From: Stichopus chloronotus | Taxonomy: Eukaryota; Echinodermata; Holothuroidea; Aspidochirotida; Stichopodidae | NCBI GenBank assembly: GCA_021234535.1 | Contig: CM037833.1 | Coordinates: 3,540,397 to 3,604,396 of the forward strand | DNA length: 64,000 nt | Direction: 5' to 3' | Part shown: positions 60,401 through 64,000 of the stretch, piece by piece | How the letters are laid out: every line of letters begins with the position of its first letter | How positions within the stretch are numbered: position 1 is the stretch's first letter | Notes under the pieces: model-generated | What the model saw: the letters and a program-made list of their open reading frames with translations, nothing else | Told to the model about the DNA's origin: nothing | Database searches by the model: none | Position numbers and translations under genes: made by a program

Positions 60401-60670
60401 TTGGTGGATGTTTGCAAATAACCAAAACACCTTTCCTTTCAACAACCGAAAATGATTTTTTTTTGTTTATTTGATCATTAGTTAATTGCGGAATATTTAT
60501 AAAGAGGAGTATATTTCAGACTAATAACAGCCATGCAATTTAAACAACCAAAGTATTTTTGAAATTTTATAAAGATATTTTAGCAAGATGTTTCTGTGAT
60601 GATTCCAAAATGACCAAAACGTTTTCTTGACCGCAACGAAAGGAACTGATTTTTCATTAATTAGTGCTTG
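57430..60670 (+). repeat. AT-rich degenerate long-period repeat array
   Basis: Two landmark phrases alternate. Box 1, CAACAAGAGAAAATGATTTT then ATGATTCTCAGTG, occurs near 57567, 58003 (weaker), 59112, 59527, 59838, 60440 and 60630. Box 2, GTGATCAGACTATCACA then TTTTTCTATTGAATCATGGA, occurs at 57792, 58189, about 58755, about 59320 and 60081. Between them lie AAAATATTTT-rich stretches. Box-2 steps are roughly 397, 565, 565 and 760 bp, so units of about 400-550 bp have lost and gained pieces. No coding capacity. Confidence 0.8.
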
Positions 60671-60687
60671 TAGAAACCTTATAACAA

Positions 60688-60836
60688 CCGATAATGTAAA
60701 AACGACCGATAATGTACGAAAAAAATACCGATAATGTAAAAAGTTCTAGGAACCGATAATGTAAAAACAAATTCCGATAATGTAAAAACGCTCGTTTACC
60801 GATAATGTAAAATAAATTGACCGATAATGTAATGTC
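60688..60836 (+). repeat. CCGATAATGTAAAAA array, seven copies
   Basis: CCGATAATGT starts at 60688, 60706, 60728, 60753, 60774, 60799 and 60821, all seven identical over these ten bases. The next base is always A, and most copies go on as AAAA. Steps are 18, 22, 25, 21, 25 and 22. The short stretches between copies differ from one another. A decayed eighth copy (CTGATAGTGTAAAAACT) is at about 60922. Confidence 0.95.
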
Positions 60837-60839
60837 CTA

Positions 60840-61285
60840 AAGGCGATTTCATTTGGCACCATGTAAATGTGTGTAAGTAGGTGGGTACACATGTATGTAG
60901 GTACAGGTAACACACTTTTTACTGATAGTGTAAAAACTGTTCTAGCGACAATTTCATACCGTCCTGTACGTGCATGGGGAGGCAGGTATAGGCTTGTGCG
61001 TGCATGCGCATGTGCGTATGCAGCCTATGTGCATGAGTTAATGAGTGTATGCCCATATAAATGTTGTCACAAAATTAACAGTGTATATGTGAATGTTTAA
61101 CAAAAAGACATGAGGGACCCTAACTCACTAAATAAAACATAGATTGTGAATATGTTGTGTCTGAGTGTAGCCCAAGTTGTTTATGACCCGGTTAGGAATT
61201 CTTCCTCGTCGCGCCAGAAAGGGGCATGGAAGAAACTGTCGAAAAGCATTAATTGTCTGATCGGAAAGATTATTAGTGGCCTACG
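60840..61285. other. Non-coding spacer
   Basis: GT/TG-rich at 60870-61040, with TGCATGCGCATGTGCGTATG near 61002. No gene recognised. Confidence 0.45.
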
Positions 61286-61287
61286 GT

Positions 61288-61460
61288 CAGTGGCATAGCC
61301 AGGATTATTTTAACAAGGGGGGCCAAACATGCCGAAAGACTATCTAAGCGGAGCGCCACCATCGGTTGGCCCGGAGCGTACAGAAAATTTTGAAATATCG
61401 CAACCCCTCAGATAGCCAGACAAGGCATTTCCCAGGCTTGTAAGTAGAGTTTAACCTCTC
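61288..61460 (+). repeat. Partial copy of element F
   Basis: Shares with 61787-61960 a GGCATAGCCAGGA / GGCGTAGCCAGGA start and the phrase CTATCTAAGCGGAGCGCCAC ... GGAGCGTACAG-AAAATTTTGA in the same order. It lacks the right-hand inverted end. Confidence 0.7.
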
Positions 61461-61786
61461 GTTAATTTGAGCTATCGTTTGAAATAAAATGTTTATCTCA
61501 ATAAACAATGACCAAATGGCAGAAAGATCAGAAAGTTTCCAAATAAAACACAGAGACGTGACAAGTTTCTTGATGTGGGGTTGGGACAATGTCGACAATG
61601 TCTCCATTCTTGACCGGCTTCTTGGTTGTCTACGTACTGTAGCAGACTGTAGGGCATATTTGTCTTTGTTCAGTCATTCCGTTTCCCCGGAACATTTTCG
61701 AAATCTGCAGATTTACCGCAATGTGGAGCATTTTAGAGGACTACAAAAGACTTTCTGTGGTAGACAATTTACATAAATAGTTAACA

Positions 61787-62260
61787 CAGGGGCGTAGCCA
61801 GGAAGATGTCAAGAGTGGGTGCGAACTTGTGAAGGCTATCTAAGCGAAGCGCCACCACCAGTTGGCGCGGAGCGTACAGGAAAATTTTGAGTATTACAAG
61901 ACCCCCGATGGCCGGAAATAGCCCTTCCCAAGTCTTTTCAGTTGCATGAACCCAGCCTTGAAATATAGATCTCATGTCTACAATTAGTCTGTGAATAATG
62001 ATGCAATGCCGAGATGAGCATTCAAAGAAACATTTGGCTCTACAAACCACTCAGATAGTAGAAAACGGCCCTTCCGGTGTGTTTTACATGCATACATACT
62101 TGCTCCCAACCCTGCACTCCACCCCTACCTTGTTAGGCCTGCCTCATAAATTGAGGGAATTACAATTTAGCGATATCGCGGAGGAAAAAAACAACGAAAA
62201 TGAAATCAAGTAGGGTCCCCCTATTCGCCCTCCTTTCCCTGGCTATGCCTATGCACCTGG
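61787..62260. mobile_element. Candidate non-autonomous DNA element F
   Basis: The left end CAGGGGCGTAGCCAGG and the right end CCCTGGCTATGCCTATGCAC (then CTG) are inverted versions of each other with a small gap. The inside has the stem-forming phrase GCGCCACCACCAGTTGGCGC. There is no transposase frame. No clear target duplication is seen, so the exact ends are uncertain. Confidence 0.5.
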
Positions 62261-62269
62261 GTATTTCTG

Positions 62270-62990
62270 GCGTAAGTTCTTATTAAAAAAAACACAATAT
62301 GGCTGGGGGGGGGGGGAGCGATCGCCTCTTTCGCCCCCTTCTTGTCTACGCGCCTGAGTAGACACTCTTTGGTAGTCGTGGCGGTTTTAACAGGGCTTAA
62401 AATGCATCGACTGCACACGACTAAAATTGAACATATTTACGGCTTACGACACAACTGAACTCCTGTCGTGCAACCAGTCACACCGCCACGACCACAGCCG
62501 TCGCCGTCGTGTCGCAGGCAGTGTGTCCGGGCCCGAGCTTTGTATTGTATCTAGTTCAATGATATCCCCCGCCACAATGACATAATCATGCATGCGCGTT
62601 ATTGAACTTATCTCATCACCCCGCATAGTGTATGTATGTGGTGATGAGATATTGTGGTCAGTTTGGCCTGTATACATTTTATGACATAAGTGGAAAGGTT
62701 TTATCTTCCTGCTAAAAGTGCACGGAAATTCGGCCTCAATATGTCAAGATAAAAAATATTTCAAAGCTGACCCTTCAAGCACAGGGCTGGAAAATGGACC
62801 TCCCTCAAGTTCAGGTGGGTCGTTCGAATGCCCCCCGGCTACGGGCATGATCGGGTGGTTTGTGGGGTTTTAAAGGGGGAACTGAACAAACCGTGTCCGC
62901 GCTGCAGGGTACGTTCCTAGTGGCTCGGGTATAAGGTGAGGAGGGGTTATATGTGGGTAAATTTGTTAAATTTAGGTCGATTAGTGGGGA
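62270..62990. other. Non-coding spacer
   Basis: Contains a run of 12 G (62305-62316). No gene recognised; frames overlap on both strands. Confidence 0.45.
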
Positions 62991-63019
62991 TGATGATAAA
63001 CTGCTGATAAAGATTTATC

Positions 63020-64000
63020 CAAGGGAACATTTTCTACATGCACAGCTGATAAAGGTAGAGGCATTGCTATACTGAATCACACTGACTATCCGAACCCGAA
63101 GTTGAAAGGCATCTGTCTAGTCACCACTACGAAAAGTTAGTCACTGATATGACATCGGAAACTGAAAGGTTAGTCCAAGAGACGCTATACTAGACATGTT
63201 CTCTAAAATGGGATTCATAAAAACTTTGGAGAACTTACCCCCGTACAACCACAAAACCAGCACACCAGTATGATACGTGCTACCAAAGGTACACAAGGCC
63301 CCTTTGACTAACTCAAAACTGGCTCGTATGCCCATAATCAGTGGCAACGGGTCTCCCACGAAGAAAATCTCTGAATTCGTGGACATTTTCTCGCTTCCTC
63401 TTGTAACAAAACAAAAGACGTACGTTAAAGACACGAACAACATTTTAAAAGTTCTGGAAGCAACTGAGCTACCAAAAGCAGTACTCCTTGCAACTCTCGA
63501 TGTCGTCTCCATGTGTACCAACACTCCCTAAGAGGAGGCACTTGATATGTCTATGCAAAGGCAGATAAAAGCCTATATATGAAATTAATAAAATCCGCCC
63601 CCCCCCCTCCACGCGCAAACTAATTGAACTCATCCTCAATAGGAATGTTTTGAGTTTAATAACAGTTTTAGATCCAAAAAATTGGATGCGCTATGGGTAG
63701 TCAAGCTTCACCAGAAATCTGTGATATATTTATGCACAAAATCGAGAAACAGATTATCCCAACGGAACCTAAACTCTTAAAATGGCTTCGTTGCAGTCAC
63801 AGTAGAAATCTCCAACTCTGAGGTCACGTACCTAGATCTGAGAATCTTCAAAGGTTCTAATAGCTAAGTTTCACTCTACTGGTTTCCTAGATACGAAAAT
63901 CTACATAAAACCTACTGAAACTTATCAATACCTCGACAGAAACTCTGCACATGCACTTGCCACCTTTAAAGGCTTTATTAAAGGAGAAGTGCTGCGTTAT
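63020..64000 (+). pseudogene. Penelope-like element reverse transcriptase, decayed and cut by window edge
   Basis: Plus-strand reverse transcriptase of a Penelope-like retroelement. In order: ADKGRGIAILNHTDY (from 63043), LPKVHKAPLTNSKLARMPII then SGNGSPTKKISEFVD (open at 63277-63531), KAVLLATLDVVSMCTNTP, a TAA at 63529-63531 where the family has a codon such as CAA, then MGSQASPEICDIFMHKIE at about 63693, LLKWLR and finally TFKGFIKGEVLRY at the very end of the window. A run of 10 C (63598-63607) and several frame changes break the frame, so this copy is dead at least up to here. The GIY-YIG endonuclease expected downstream would lie outside the window. Confidence 0.85.

Noticed and set aside
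60688..60836. CRISPR-like pattern of repeats and unique spacers
   Set aside because: The repeat is about 10-15 bp and the spacers are about 8-15 bp, far below CRISPR sizes, and the context is animal nuclear DNA with no cas genes.
62780..62840. GTTCGAAT word resembling a tRNA B box
   Set aside because: No matching A box at the right distance and no cloverleaf; not called a tRNA or SINE.
63141..63524. 127-codon minus-strand frame
   Set aside because: It is the antisense of the Penelope-like reverse transcriptase.

Overview
The window reads as nuclear DNA of a marine invertebrate. It is AT-rich and gene-poor, with long non-coding stretches, CA/GT and GACA microsatellites, and many decayed transposable elements of typically metazoan families (Ty3/gypsy, BEL/Pao-like, Tx1-like LINE, a second LINE, Penelope-like, hAT). 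Tandem families built on TGACCTTTGACCT and on short AGGTCA-type words, plus the gypsy lineage, suggest a non-chordate deuterostome such as an echinoderm. That placement is an inference; no host gene is recognised well enough to fix it.

Left part (1-6.6 kb): after about 1.6 kb with no supported gene lies the one clearly intact genetic unit, a complete 4,947-bp Ty3/gypsy retrotransposon (1635-6581). It has two 295-bp LTRs differing at one base, a perfect 5-bp target duplication (GTGAT), a tRNA-type primer site, a polypurine tract, and one uninterrupted 1,343-codon Gag-Pol frame with all catalytic residues visible. It looks very recently inserted.

Middle and right (7-57 kb): this part is dominated by two kinds of repetition. 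(i) Dispersed blocks of 100-700 bp from about 7.2-21.2 kb recur in nearly the same order at about 37.4-47.3 kb, which looks like an old tandem segmental duplication broken by insertions. One block (8.6 kb / 43.5 kb / 50.9 kb) has a third copy. (ii) At least two unrelated families with a period of about 140-150 bp occur in several small arrays, one carrying nuclear-receptor DR1-like words. Between them sit relics: a BEL/Pao-like gag (17.4-17.95 kb, minus), a hAT transposase tail (25.7-26.0 kb, minus), a gypsy integrase tail (30.25-30.64 kb, minus), a decayed multi-segment transposon-like protein (30.95-33.04 kb, minus), a 5'-truncated LINE (33.56-34.19 kb, minus) and a Tx1-like LINE tail (48.4-49.46 kb, plus) that itself contains a 104-bp insert with an 11-bp target duplication. 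A long hairpin lies at 21.885-22.112 kb.

Right end (57.4-64 kb): a very AT-rich, degenerate long-period array (57.4-60.67 kb) ends in a regular array of the 10-mer CCGATAATGT repeated seven times at 18-25 bp steps. A candidate non-autonomous DNA element with inverted ends follows (about 61.79-62.26 kb), then a decayed Penelope-like reverse transcriptase that runs off the window edge.

Host genes: none can be named. A few exon-like segments are listed at low confidence, best of all a 222-bp minus-strand segment (24653-24874) with good splice sites at both ends and an open symmetric frame, and a plus-strand open segment (54944-55285) followed by a poly(A) signal.
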